DNA of 64,000 nucleotides from Novosphingobium sp. PC22D. GTDB lineage: Bacteria; Pseudomonadota; Alphaproteobacteria; Sphingomonadales; Sphingomonadaceae. The notes under the pieces are model-generated. The model saw only the letters and a program-made list of their open reading frames with translations. It ran no database searches and was not told the DNA's origin. The stretch is taken from assembly GCF_002556635.1 (NCBI RefSeq), contig NZ_MWMO01000004.1, forward strand, positions 124,001 to 188,000. Direction: 5' to 3'. This document shows, in pieces, positions 9,102-17,228 of this stretch (its first letter is position 1; every line of letters starts with the position of its first letter). The translations under genes were made by a program, and so were the position numbers.

Positions 9102-9683
9102 TCACGAGAAGTTGCCGGCCTTGGAGATCTCGCCCACGGGCTTGCGATCGCTAACCACTTCACGCGCGCGCAGCGCCTCGGGCAGGCGGTCGGCAGGCGC
9201 GATCTTGCCGATGGCGAAGGCGGCCTCGAGCCGGTGGTCGGCGGGAACGCCCAGGCCCTGCTCGGCCTCGCCGAACTTGATCCCGCTCATGCCGTGCGTG
9301 TGATAGCCCATCGCCTGCGCCTGCAACGCCATCATCGCCCAGGCGGCGCCCGCATCGAAGCTGTGGCTGTGGTTGTCCGAGTTACCCTTCTCGCTGCGCA
9401 TGAACCGGTCCGAGACGATGAACACCAACGCCGAGGCATCCTTCGCCCACGACTGGTTGAATTCAACCAGTTGGGCAAGAAAGTGGTCCCAGTTCTCATC
9501 GCCGCGGTGCGCGTAGAGAAAGGTCCAGGGCTGGACGTTGTAGGCGCTCGGCGCCAGGCCCCCGGCCTCGAAGATCACGTCGAGATCTTCCTGCGGCATC
9601 TCGCTGCCGTCGAAGGAGCGCGGGCTCCAGCGCTCGACGATCAGCTTCTCCACCCTGGGGTGTGCGGTGCGTCCGTTGGTCAT
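9102..9683 (-). CDS. Nitroreductase-family protein
   Basis: This 193-residue FMN-dependent reductase-fold protein has the family start RWSPRSFDGSEM, the FMN-contact segment GGLAPSAYNVQPWTF and a late GY-type segment (MGYHTHGMSG). It is close to the minimal length of the family and acts as a cytoplasmic homodimer in known members. It follows pirin after 30 bp in a minus-strand operon divergent from a LysR gene, a common arrangement for redox or electrophile response. The substrate cannot be told. Confidence 0.85.
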   Translation of the reverse strand: MTNGRTAHPRVEKLIVERWSPRSFDGSEMPQEDLDVIFEAGGLAPSAYNVQPWTFLYAHRGDENWDHFLAQLVEFNQSWAKDASALVFIVSDRFMRSEKGNSDNHSHSFDAGAAWAMMALQAQAMGYHTHGMSGIKFGEAEQGLGVPADHRLEAAFAIGKIAPADRLPEALRAREVVSDRKPVGEISKAGNFS

Positions 9684-9713
9684 GCGAAAGTTCCTTTCTA
9701 TCGGTAGGGAGTG

Positions 9714-10412
9714 TCAGGCCGCGTCGACGAGGACCAGTTCGGCGTCCTCGAGCGCGGTGACGGTGATCGAATCGAGCCCGGTGATCGCCAGCCCGTCGCG
9801 GGCATCGGCTTCCACCTCGCCCACGCGAATCCGGCCGGTGGCGGGCACGAGATAGGCATGGCGTCCGGCCTCGGTTGCGTATGTCACGCTTTCGCCGGCG
9901 CGCACGGTGGCGCCAAGCACCCGCGCGTCGGCACGGATCGCAAGCGCGTCGTCGTCTCCGGCGATACCCGAGGCGAGCGTGACGAACTGGCCGTCGCGTC
10001 CGTCGCGAGGGAAGGGGCGCGTGCCCCAGCCCGGCTCGCCGCCGCGGCTATCGGGAATGATCCAGATCTGGAACAGCGTCGTTTCCTCGTCCTCGAGGTT
10101 GAATTCGCTGTGCTGGATGCCGGTTCCCGCGCTCATCACCTGGACGTCGCCCGCCTCGGTGCGGCCTTCGTTGCCGAGGCTGTCGCGGTGGGTGATCGCG
10201 CCCTTACGGACGTAGGTGACGATCTCCATGTCGCGATGCGGATGCGTCGGAAAGCCCGACCTGGGGGCGATGGTATCGTCGTTCCACACCCTGAGACGGC
10301 CCCAGTTGGTGCGCGCCGGGTCGTGATAGCCGGCAAAGGAGAAGTGATGATGCGCATCGAGCCAGCCGTGGTCGGCCGCGCCGAGCGTGTCGAAGGGACG
10401 AAGTTCAATCAT
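9714..10412 (-). CDS. Pirin family protein
   Basis: This 232-residue bicupin shows the pirin metal site in the first cupin: FPTHPHRDMEIVTYV (His-x-His) and the AGTGIQHSE segment with the further His and Glu ligands. Pirins bind Fe or Cu; some are quercetin dioxygenases, others are regulatory. The ATG at 10412 has AAAGGAG 9 nt upstream; the longer frame from 10469 has no such site. It is first in the pirin-nitroreductase operon and divergent from a LysR regulator. Confidence 0.9.
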   Translation of the reverse strand: MIELRPFDTLGAADHGWLDAHHHFSFAGYHDPARTNWGRLRVWNDDTIAPRSGFPTHPHRDMEIVTYVRKGAITHRDSLGNEGRTEAGDVQVMSAGTGIQHSEFNLEDEETTLFQIWIIPDSRGGEPGWGTRPFPRDGRDGQFVTLASGIAGDDDALAIRADARVLGATVRAGESVTYATEAGRHAYLVPATGRIRVGEVEADARDGLAITGLDSITVTALEDAELVLVDAA

Positions 10413-10462
10413 GTGCCTGGCTCCTTTGGCCTGGAGTGCTTGTGTTGGAGCCCAGATAGCGC

Positions 10463-10491
10463 TTGGCACTGGTTCAAATAACTGGGATAAA
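10463..10491 (+). promoter_or_regulatory. Candidate sigma-70 promoter for the LysR gene
   Basis: TTGGCA (10463-10468) and GATAAA (10486-10491) are separated by 17 bp in an AT-richer stretch, 28 bp before the start codon at 10519. The same 106-bp region must hold the divergent pirin promoter, so LysR autoregulation here is likely but not shown. Confidence 0.45.
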
Positions 10492-10518
10492 CTTCGTCAG
10501 AATGTTCGAAAAATCCGA

Positions 10519-11427
10519 ATGCCCGACCTAACCTCACCGAGTCTCGACCATATTCGCGTTTTCCTCGCGGTGGTGGAAGAAGGCAGCTTTAACCGCGCCG
10601 CGCGCAAACTCGGGCGGGCGTTGTCGGTGGTCAGCTATGCGATCGCCCAGCTCGAAGCGCAGCTCGACGTCCGCCTGTTCGCGCGCGAGGGCTCGCGCCG
10701 GCCGGAGCTGACCGAGACCGGCAAGGCGCTGCTGTCCGAAGCGCTCGCCATCTCCGACGACGTCGACGGACTGCTCGCCAAGGTCCGCAGCCTGCGCCAG
10801 GGGCTAGAGGCCGAGCTTTCGCTGGTGGTCGACGTGATGATGCCGGGCGACGCCCTCGCGCATCTGCTGCGCGACTTCCAGGTCATGTATCCCTCGGTCG
10901 CGCTTCGGCTTCATGTCGAGGCGCTCGGCGCGGTGGCGGCGCTCGTGCTCGAAGGCCGAGCGACGCTCGGGATTGCCGGGCCCGAGATCATCGAACGCGC
11001 CGAACTCGAGCGCGAGACGATCGGTTCGGTCAGGCTCGTCCCGGTCGCCGCGCCCGGCCATCCGCTCGCCCGGATGGGCCGGATTCGCGCGGGCGAGGCG
11101 CGCAAGCATCTCCAGCTCGTGCTGACCGACCGCTCGCCGCTCACCGCCGGGCGCGATTTCTCGGTCCTTTCGCCGCGTACCTGGCGACTCGCCGATCTCG
11201 GCTCCAAGCACATGCTGCTGCGCGAGGGGCTAGGCTGGGGTTCGATGCCGGTCCACGTCGTACGCGACGATCTGGCGAGCGGCGCGCTGGTCGAGCTGCC
11301 GCTGCCCGAGCGGCCGGCGGGCGACTACACGCTCAACGCCCTGTGGCGCCGCGACGCCCCGCCCGGCCCCGCCGCGGTCTGGGTGCTCGACGCCGCGCGC
11401 GAAAAGCTGGCGCATTGTCCGCAGTAG
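10519..11427 (+). CDS. LysR-family transcriptional regulator
   Basis: This 302-residue protein has the N-terminal winged helix-turn-helix (residues about 8-65; FLAVVEEGSFNRAARKLGRA, then QLEAQLDVRLF). A LysR effector-binding domain follows from about residue 90. The ATG at 10519 lies just before the HTH; the longer frame from 10387 would run across the divergent promoter. Its position opposite pirin and the nitroreductase suggests it controls them. The effector is unknown. Confidence 0.92.
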   Translation: MPDLTSPSLDHIRVFLAVVEEGSFNRAARKLGRALSVVSYAIAQLEAQLDVRLFAREGSRRPELTETGKALLSEALAISDDVDGLLAKVRSLRQGLEAELSLVVDVMMPGDALAHLLRDFQVMYPSVALRLHVEALGAVAALVLEGRATLGIAGPEIIERAELERETIGSVRLVPVAAPGHPLARMGRIRAGEARKHLQLVLTDRSPLTAGRDFSVLSPRTWRLADLGSKHMLLREGLGWGSMPVHVVRDDLASGALVELPLPERPAGDYTLNALWRRDAPPGPAAVWVLDAAREKLAHCPQ

Positions 11428-11467
11428 CGATGTTGCCAAGCCGGAGCCCAGCCACCACCTTGCATTC

Positions 11468-12217
11468 ATGACCGCAACCCGCTTGTTCGACCGTGCCGTG
11501 ATCCGCCTCTCGCCCCGCGAGGGCAGCGATGAGGATGTCACCGCCTTTCTCCAGGGGCTGGTGACCGCTGATGTCACCGGAACCCTGCCGGTGTGGACCG
11601 GACTGCTCAGTCCGCAGGGCAAGGCGCTGTTCGACTTCATCGTCTGGCCTGCCGAGAACGGCCTGCTGCTCGATTGCGAGGCCGAGGCCGCCGAGGATCT
11701 GATCAAGCGGCTGTCGCTCTATCGCCTGCGCCGCGCGATCGACATCGCGCGCGACGACAGCCTCGCGGTCCACTGGCGGCAGCATGTCGGCGACGGCGCC
11801 GCCAGCGACCCGCGCTTTGCCGGACTGGGCGAGCGCTGGATCGAGAAGGCCTCGCCCGACGATGAATCCGCCGACGCGGCCTGGCGCGCGCACCGCCTCG
11901 CGCTCGGCGTGCCCGAAGGCCGCGCCGAACTGGGCCAGGACGCGACGCTGTGGCTGGAATGCAATGCCGTCGATCTCAACGGCGTGAGCTTCTCCAAGGG
12001 CTGCTATGTCGGGCAGGAAAACACCGCGCGGATGAACTGGCGGCAGAAAGTCAATCGCCGGCTGATGGTGGTGCCGCTCGACCGATCGGACGAGAAGCGC
12101 CGCCGCACCGCCTATCCCGACCTCGGTTTCGCGGTCGATCACTTGCGCGTCGAGGCCATCGACGCCGCGCTCGCGCCAGAATGGATGAGCTTCGCGAGCC
12201 CACAGCCCAAGGACTGA
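11468..12217 (+). CDS. ygfZ: YgfZ-like folate-binding protein (Fe-S enzyme maintenance)
   Basis: This 249-residue GcvT-fold protein has the signature KGCYVGQE at about residues 177-184, whose Cys is essential in YgfZ. Known members use tetrahydrofolate to support MiaB and other Fe-S enzymes. The N-terminal part (FLQGLVTADVTG, TGLLSPQGKALFDF) matches the folate-binding beta region. The C-terminal barrel is short, as in alphaproteobacterial and IBA57-type members. It lies 40 bp after the LysR gene on the same strand, probably by chance. Confidence 0.85.
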   Translation: MTATRLFDRAVIRLSPREGSDEDVTAFLQGLVTADVTGTLPVWTGLLSPQGKALFDFIVWPAENGLLLDCEAEAAEDLIKRLSLYRLRRAIDIARDDSLAVHWRQHVGDGAASDPRFAGLGERWIEKASPDDESADAAWRAHRLALGVPEGRAELGQDATLWLECNAVDLNGVSFSKGCYVGQENTARMNWRQKVNRRLMVVPLDRSDEKRRRTAYPDLGFAVDHLRVEAIDAALAPEWMSFASPQPKD

Positions 12218-12239
12218 GGCTGGCCCGCTTCAGCGAGCG

Positions 12240-12794
12240 TCAGGCGATCGCGGCGTGCGGCGCCGACATCCCTTCGCCGGGGATGTGATCGAGATCGGCG
12301 ACGAAGATCCGCGCCGGCGCCTCGCTCTCCCGGCCCGCGGCGAAGCGGCAGCGGATATCGCCGGTAGGCGCGAAACCGACGCTTTGCAGGACGCGCGCCG
12401 AGGCTCCGTTGTCGGCGAAGTGCGACGCATAGATCCGGTGATGGCCGAGTGCGCGCGCCTGGGCGAGCACGGCACGCACAGCTTCGGCCGCATAGCCGCG
12501 ACCGCGATGGGCTTGTGCGATCCAGTATCCCAGTTCGACCTCGTTGCCGTGCCGCCCGAGACCGATGCCGCCGACCAGCCGGCTCCCGTGCGCGCCGCGC
12601 AGGTAGATGAAAAAGTGGGGCAGGAACGGATCGCGCGGCTGTTCGAGATAGCGCCGCGCCGCCTCGGCATCGCTGGGCAGCGCGACCACCGCGAGGTTGC
12701 GCGCAACTTCGTCATCGCGCAGCACGTCCAGCAATTCGTCCACATCCTCGGGCCAGCTCGGCCTCAGGAAGAGCCTCTCCGTCCGGATGAACAT
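12240..12794 (-). CDS. GNAT-family N-acetyltransferase (paralogue 1)
   Basis: This 184-residue RimJ/RimL-like acetyltransferase starts MFIRTERLFLRPSWPEDVDE. Its acetyl-CoA-binding motif A is in the segment AHRGRGYAAEAVRAV (R/Q-x-x-G-x-G/A pattern). GGAGAGAG precedes the ATG. The neighbour at 12921-13457 begins with an almost identical N-terminus, so the two are tandem duplicates. The substrate may be an N-terminal amine or a small molecule; it cannot be told. Confidence 0.88.
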   Translation of the reverse strand: MFIRTERLFLRPSWPEDVDELLDVLRDDEVARNLAVVALPSDAEAARRYLEQPRDPFLPHFFIYLRGAHGSRLVGGIGLGRHGNEVELGYWIAQAHRGRGYAAEAVRAVLAQARALGHHRIYASHFADNGASARVLQSVGFAPTGDIRCRFAAGRESEAPARIFVADLDHIPGEGMSAPHAAIA

Positions 12795-12836
12795 GCTGTC
12801 TCTCTCCGTTTCCCTTCCGCGGCAACCATTATGCGC

Positions 12837-12872
12837 ATATCTTGCGCGAATTGCACGTATCTTGCGCCAATC
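12837..12872. repeat. Two tandem 16-bp direct repeats upstream of GNAT gene
   Basis: RTATCTTGCGCSAAT occurs at 12837-12851 and again at 12857-12871, exactly 20 bp apart (about two helical turns). It lies 43 bp upstream of the acetyltransferase start at 12794. The phasing suggests two copies of a protein binding site for this promoter. Confidence 0.5.
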
Positions 12873-12920
12873 CGGGCCGGTTCCGCGGCATGTTGGAGAT
12901 AACGGAGCGTTCTCGTCGAC

Positions 12921-13457
12921 TTATGCCGCCATTCGGCTCGCGCCATCGTCTCCATCCGGGCAATCATACGGATCTCCCAGGTCACGGACGAACAACGGAC
13001 TCGACAATTCGCGAGCCTTTTCCGGACAATAACGCAAGCCGACTTTGCCCGTGGGGACGAATCCGGCCCGTGCCAGCGCGCGAGTCGCGGCACGATTCCC
13101 GGGCAAGGCGACCGCCCGCAGCTTGCGGTGGCCAAGCATGCGCGCGAGCGGAAGCAGAGCCTGGACCGCCTCGGACCCGTAGCCGCGGCCGCGTCGGCCC
13201 TGCGCGATCCAGACGCGCAGCTCGGTCTCGTCCTCGATCCGCGCCAGCGCGGCCATGCCGACGATGCCCTCTCCGGGCACGGTGATCAGAAACCGGGGAG
13301 AGCGGCGATCCTCGGGTTCGCCGCCGCCGAGCATCGCGCCGGACCATGGCTCGCCGCCAGAGGCCGCGGCGAAGCTCGTGCCGCCGATCGCGAGCAAGTC
13401 TGCCCGATCCTCCGGCCAGCAGGGCCTGAAGAACAGCCGATCGCTGCGAATGAACAT
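12921..13457 (-). CDS. GNAT-family N-acetyltransferase (paralogue 2)
   Basis: This 178-residue acetyltransferase begins MFIRSDRLFFRPCWPEDRAD and has motif A in AQGRRGRGYGSEAVQALLP. A very strong GGAGGAAG lies upstream of the ATG at 13457, which fixes the start against the frame from 13493. It is a tandem duplicate of the gene at 12240-12794, now clearly diverged after about residue 20. Both read away from rpmA on the minus strand. Confidence 0.87.
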   Translation of the reverse strand: MFIRSDRLFFRPCWPEDRADLLAIGGTSFAAASGGEPWSGAMLGGGEPEDRRSPRFLITVPGEGIVGMAALARIEDETELRVWIAQGRRGRGYGSEAVQALLPLARMLGHRKLRAVALPGNRAATRALARAGFVPTGKVGLRYCPEKARELSSPLFVRDLGDPYDCPDGDDGASRMAA

Positions 13458-13579
13458 GGTCTTCCTCCGTCGTTCACCCCGCGCCGCGCGCATAGCGAGG
13501 CGGGATTACACTGTCGTTACGGTGCACCGCGATCGAAACGAGGCACGATCCGGGCGCCGGCTCAGGGGAGGGAGACAAG

Positions 13580-13611
13580 AAAAAAGGGAGCGGGGGCGGC
13601 CCCTCTCCCTT
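13580..13611 (-). terminator. Intrinsic terminator of rplU-rpmA
   Basis: Read on the minus strand, AAGGGAG and GGGG arms pair with their complements across a short loop (13584-13611), followed directly by six T residues (13585-13580) and further T-rich sequence. It lies 71 nt after the rpmA stop. This is the best intrinsic terminator in the window. Confidence 0.85.
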
Positions 13612-13642
13612 GCTGCTGGCCGGACTTCGCGTGAAGCCGGCA

Positions 13643-13665
13643 GGGCCATCCCGTGAGGATGGCCC
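13643..13665. repeat. Perfect 9-bp stem-loop downstream of rpmA
   Basis: GGGCCATCC and GGATGGCCC surround a CGTGA loop, 17 nt after the rpmA stop. Another hairpin with a one-base bulge occupies 13619-13641. Together with the terminator they form three consecutive stem-loops in the rpmA 3' UTR, perhaps for mRNA stability. Confidence 0.5.
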
Positions 13666-13681
13666 GTCATCGACCATCCGA

Positions 13682-13951
13682 TTACTCGGCGGCTTCCGCC
13701 ACGGCGTCGACCGATACGTATTTGCGGCCGAGCTTGCCGTCGTGGAAGCGCACGCGGCCATCGCCGAGCGCGAACAGCGTGTGGTCCTTGCCCATGCCGA
13801 CGTTGACGCCCGGGTAGACCTTGGTGCCGCGCTGGCGCACGATGATGTTGCCGCCGACGACCTGCTCGCCGCCGAACTTCTTCACGCCGAGGCGACGGCC
13901 TGCCGAATCGCGACCATTGCGCGACGAACCGCCTGCTTTCTTATGTGCCAT
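13682..13951 (-). CDS. rpmA: 50S ribosomal protein L27
   Basis: This 89-residue protein is full length with the standard start [20 protein letters not shown]. The N-terminus reaches toward the peptidyl-transferase centre in ribosome structures. There is no N-terminal extension of the Firmicute type needing cleavage. It follows rplU after 19 bp, the conserved L21-L27 operon, and ends before a strong terminator. Confidence 0.99.
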   Translation of the reverse strand: MAHKKAGGSSRNGRDSAGRRLGVKKFGGEQVVGGNIIVRQRGTKVYPGVNVGMGKDHTLFALGDGRVRFHDGKLGRKYVSVDAVAEAAE

Positions 13952-13970
13952 CTCGTACTACTCCGGGATC

Positions 13971-14345
13971 TTATTCGGCGTCGGCCGCGGGTGCGGCGTC
14001 AGCTTCGGTCTTCGCGGCGGCCTTCTTCTTCGGAGCGGCCTTCTTCTCGTCGCCCACCGAAAGGATGCGCAGCAGGGTCATCTGCTGGCGGTGACCGGCC
14101 TTGCGGCGATAGTTGTGGCGACGGCGCTTCTTGAACACCGTGACCTTCTCGCTCTTGGCCTGGGCGATGATTTCCGCCGAGACGGTGACCTTCGCGGCAT
14201 CGGCGACTTCGCCCTCCGAGCCGGCAAGCAGGACGTCGCCCAGGGTGATCTTGTCGCCGGCGTCGCCCGCCAGCTTCTCGACCGCGATCTTGTCTCCGGC
14301 GGCAACCCGATACTGCTTGCCGCCCGTGCGCACTACTGCGAACAT
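13971..14345 (-). CDS. rplU: 50S ribosomal protein L21
   Basis: This 124-residue protein begins [20 protein letters not shown] and contains the 23S rRNA-binding segment [16 protein letters not shown]. The C-terminus has an alphaproteobacterial Lys/Ala-rich tail of about 20 residues ([12 protein letters not shown] followed by acidic residues). The ATG at 14345 is the family start; the frame from 14366 adds 7 residues. It is the first gene of the rplU-rpmA operon. Confidence 0.98.
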   Translation of the reverse strand: MFAVVRTGGKQYRVAAGDKIAVEKLAGDAGDKITLGDVLLAGSEGEVADAAKVTVSAEIIAQAKSEKVTVFKKRRRHNYRRKAGHRQQMTLLRILSVGDEKKAAPKKKAAAKTEADAAPAADAE

Positions 14346-14576
14346 GGTGCCCTTACCTAATTCCAAATGCCCGCTAATCGAGCCGAAACAACCTTGCCCC
14401 GGCCGCGAACGGCTCCATCAGGAACACTCGCGGGCGACGCGCCGGACGCCCCGCGAACTCTCGCAGGGGCCGGAAAGAGAGGTGCCGTTAATCGAAGCCC
14501 TGCACGCTGTCAACCGAGATCGGCCGGAAAGCGGCCCCGAAACAGGTTCCCGCTCGCCTTCGCGCGGCGGCGTGAT

Positions 14577-15122
14577 ATGGATGCGCGCATGGCTCGCCTT
14601 GTTCTTCGCCCGATCGCCGCTCTGGTACCGGCACTGGCTCTGTCCGCCTGTGCCTCGAATGGGAACTATCCCTCGCTGGCGCTGCGCGACGCCGAGCGAA
14701 TCAGCGGCACCGCGCGGCCCGCCGCGCCGACGGCGACGCCCGCGCCCGAACTTCCCCCCGCCTCCGCCGATCTGCTGACCCGGATCAATGACCTGCTCGC
14801 GACCGCACGCAAGGCCCACGCCGTCTTCGAGAACAAGCGCGGCTCGACAAATCGCGCGGTCGGCGCCGCGCGCGGCGCATCGAGCGCGAGCGATAGCTGG
14901 GTTTCCGCGCAAGTCGCGCTCGCCGACCTGCAGGCTGCGCGCAGTCCGGTGGTGACGGTGCTCGCCGAACTCGACGGGCTCTATGTCGATGCGCGCGACG
15001 CCGCGCCGGCGACGGTCTCGCCCAGCGCGCAGGCGATCGTCGATGCGCGCGACAGCGTCGATGCGCTCGTCGCCGAGGAGAACAGCACGATCGAGGCGCT
15101 CGGCCGGCAACTACGCAGCTAG
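14577..15122 (+). CDS. Putative lipoprotein, helical
   Basis: This 181-residue protein has a signal peptide with lipobox ALSAC (Cys about residue 23). A Pro/Ala-rich linker leads to an all-helical, Ala-rich region containing LTRINDLLATARKAH and repeated Asp/Ala stretches. An alternative ATG at 14589 is equally possible. It is probably anchored in the envelope. No catalytic motif was seen and I do not recognise the family. Confidence 0.72.
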   Translation: MDARMARLVLRPIAALVPALALSACASNGNYPSLALRDAERISGTARPAAPTATPAPELPPASADLLTRINDLLATARKAHAVFENKRGSTNRAVGAARGASSASDSWVSAQVALADLQAARSPVVTVLAELDGLYVDARDAAPATVSPSAQAIVDARDSVDALVAEENSTIEALGRQLRS

Positions 15123-15518
15123 CGCGGGTGGCGACCGGGGCGCGTCAGCGGCATTCGACGCCGCGCGCCCCGGAGGAAGCTCCCTTCCCCCCGCGGCGGG
15201 GAGGAAGGACCCTCCAAGCGGCCCGTGCCCCCCGACACGGACCAAGGGGAATTTCGCTGCTCGGCCGGCACTCCCTCCGAAGCCAGCCAGCCGCCCCCGC
15301 ACCGTGCGGCGGGGACACCGCGAAATTCCGCTCGCTCGGAACTCCCGCGCCGCGAGAAGGGCCGGATCGGACCACGGCGTCCGGACACGGCGCTGCCGCG
15401 ACGCTCCGGCCCGCCCTCCTCACGTCGGCCGGGCCGAATTCGCCGCAATCGGGCATGGATCATCCCGGGAAGGGATGCGTTGATTCAGGTCAAAGCCGCG
15501 AGGAGCCGCGCGCAGGCG
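15123..15518. other. Gene-free stretch with a hairpin
   Basis: These 396 bp are very GC-rich. Open frames run through on several frames, but none has a recognisable protein or ribosome site. A hairpin at 15183-15208 (CCTTCC and CCCCG arms with a single bulge, 3-nt loop) lies 60 nt after the lipoprotein stop and may end that transcript. Nothing else is seen. Confidence 0.6.
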
Positions 15519-15977
15519 TCACTGCCAGCGGCGGATATCCTCGAAATCCTCGCTGCGCGGCTCGATCCAGCGCCATGAGCCGCCGGATTTCTCGCGTTTC
15601 CAGAACCAGCTTTCGGATTTGAGGTGATCCATCGCGAAGTCGGTCGCGGCGAACGCATCGCGCCGATGGCGTGCGGCCGCGGCGACCAGCACGATCGGGT
15701 CGCCGGGAAACAGGATGCCCGAGCGGTGCACGATGAGCAGGCCTTCCAGGTCCCACCGGCCGAGCACGCTCTCGGCGAGCGCGCCCATCCCCGGCAGGGT
15801 CAGCGGATCGTAGTGCCGCAGCTCCAGCGCCTCGACGCCCCCTGCCTCGGCATCGCAGCGGACCTGGCCGGTGAAGCTCACGATCCCGCCGGCCGCCGGA
15901 TGCGACGCGGCGAAGCCGGCCAGTTCGTCGGCCGGATCGAACGGCGAGGTCAGCAGGCGGACGTCGGCGACGGTCAA
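15519..15977 (-). CDS. moaE: Molybdopterin synthase catalytic subunit
   Basis: This 152-residue subunit transfers two sulfurs from MoaD thiocarboxylate to cyclic pyranopterin monophosphate. MoaE features are GIVSFTGQVR, LELRHYDPLT, the active-site region HRSGILFPGDPIVLV with the following RHRRDAFAAT, and the lysine-containing HLKSESWFWKRE. It starts at TTG, overlapping the moaD stop by 4 nt (TTGA), which points to translational coupling. The order moaA-moaD-moaE is one operon. Confidence 0.92.
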   Translation of the reverse strand: MTVADVRLLTSPFDPADELAGFAASHPAAGGIVSFTGQVRCDAEAGGVEALELRHYDPLTLPGMGALAESVLGRWDLEGLLIVHRSGILFPGDPIVLVAAAARHRRDAFAATDFAMDHLKSESWFWKREKSGGSWRWIEPRSEDFEDIRRWQ

Positions 15978-16222
15978 GGCGCGCCGCCGCTGACCGGCGG
16001 CAAGAACGCCAGTTCGTCGCCGTCGCGCAGGATCGGCGCGTCGCGGTCACGCAGCAGCACGCCGTTGACCGCGAGCTTCACCCGGTCGGCGCGCAGCGCG
16101 GCGGCAAGCTCGGGCTCGAGCGCGTCGAACACCGCGTCGATTGAATCGGCGAGCGGGACTTCCCGATCGCCGCACCCGGCGATATCCTCGAGCCTGCCGA
16201 GAAAGACCAGCCGCAGCGCCAT
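15974..16222 (-). CDS. moaD: Molybdopterin synthase sulfur-carrier subunit, with residues after the Gly-Gly
   Basis: This 82-residue ubiquitin-like protein ends FLPPVSGGAP. MoaD must normally end in Gly-Gly, because MoeB adenylates that C-terminus and it then becomes the thiocarboxylate. Here Ala-Pro follows before the TGA, so either trimming is needed or the sequence differs by a small indel. The beta-grasp features (LAVNGVLLRDRD, GDELAFLPPVSGG) are intact. It starts 1 nt after the moaA stop and overlaps moaE by 4 nt. Confidence 0.88.
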   Translation of the reverse strand: MALRLVFLGRLEDIAGCGDREVPLADSIDAVFDALEPELAAALRADRVKLAVNGVLLRDRDAPILRDGDELAFLPPVSGGAP

Positions 16223-16223
16223 C

Positions 16224-17228
16224 TCAGCCGCCCGTCATCGACATGTGGCGCGCCAGCGCCGGCGCCTGGCCGCGTTCGTCGATCGCGAAGTGATGGCGCT
16301 CGGGCTTGATCCGCATCGCAGTATCGAGCGCGCGGACCAGTTCGCCCTCGGGATCGCAGGAACGCAGCGCGGCGCGCAGGTCCACCCGCTCGTTACCGCC
16401 GAGGCAGGCGTAAAGCTGCCCCGTCGCGGTAACGCGGATGCGGTTGCAGCCCGCGCAGAAATTGTTGGTGAGCGGCGTGATCAGGCCGAGCCGGCCGCCG
16501 GTTTCGGCCACATCGAAATAGCGGGCCGGGCCGCCGGTGCGGTGATCGCTCGGCGTCAGCGTCCAGCGGCTTTCGAGCCGTTCCTGCACCGCGACCAGCG
16601 GCAGGTAGTGATCGATCCGGTCGCCCTCGACCTCGCCCAGCGGCATGACCTCGATCAGCGTGAGATCGAAGCCCTCGCCATGCGCCCATTCGACGATCCG
16701 GGGAATCTCGTCTTCGTTAATGCCCCTGAGCGCGACGGTGTTGATCTTCACCTTGAGACCCGCCGCCTTCGCCGCCGCCAGCCCGCCGAGCACGTGCGGC
16801 AGCGAATCGCGGCGCGAGAGCCGCGCGAAGCGCTCGCGATCGAGCGTGTCGAGCGAGACGTTGACCCGGCGCACGCCCGCGTCGTGGAGATCGACCGCGA
16901 ACTGGGCCAGCCGGGTGGCGTTGGTGGTGAGCGTCAGCTCGTCGAGACCGTCGCCGATGCGGCGGCCGATCGCGCGCACGAGATCCATCATGTCGCGACG
17001 CACCAGCGGCTCGCCGCCGGTGAGGCGGATCTTGGTGATGCCGCGATCGATGAAGCCGTTCGCAAGGTCCCGGAGCTCTTCGAGGCTGAGCACGTCCTTG
17101 CGCGGCAGGAACGTCATGCGCTCGGGCATGCAATAGGCACAGCGCAAGTCGCAGCGGTCGGTCACCGAGAGCCGCAGGTAACTGATCCGGCGCTGGAACT
17201 GGTCGACGAGGGGAGCAGGACGGGTCAT
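16224..17228 (-). CDS. moaA: GTP 3',8-cyclase
   Basis: This 334-residue radical-SAM enzyme starts molybdenum cofactor synthesis from GTP. It has the N-terminal cluster CDLRCAYC (Cys26, Cys30, Cys33), the SAM segment TGGEPL, the C-terminal second cluster region FCAGCNRIRVTATG and the C-terminal Gly-Gly that is required in MoaA. The ATG at 17228 overlaps the preceding stop (TGATG) and fits the family start better than the GTG at 17231. It is followed 1 nt later by moaD. Confidence 0.95.
   Translation of the reverse strand: MTRPAPLVDQFQRRISYLRLSVTDRCDLRCAYCMPERMTFLPRKDVLSLEELRDLANGFIDRGITKIRLTGGEPLVRRDMMDLVRAIGRRIGDGLDELTLTTNATRLAQFAVDLHDAGVRRVNVSLDTLDRERFARLSRRDSLPHVLGGLAAAKAAGLKVKINTVALRGINEDEIPRIVEWAHGEGFDLTLIEVMPLGEVEGDRIDHYLPLVAVQERLESRWTLTPSDHRTGGPARYFDVAETGGRLGLITPLTNNFCAGCNRIRVTATGQLYACLGGNERVDLRAALRSCDPEGELVRALDTAMRIKPERHHFAIDERGQAPALARHMSMTGG

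Noticed and set aside
15123..15518. Overlapping frames of 60-165 codons
   Set aside because: They are low-complexity Arg/Pro/Ala frames on several frames at once, with no ribosome sites and no resemblance to known proteins.
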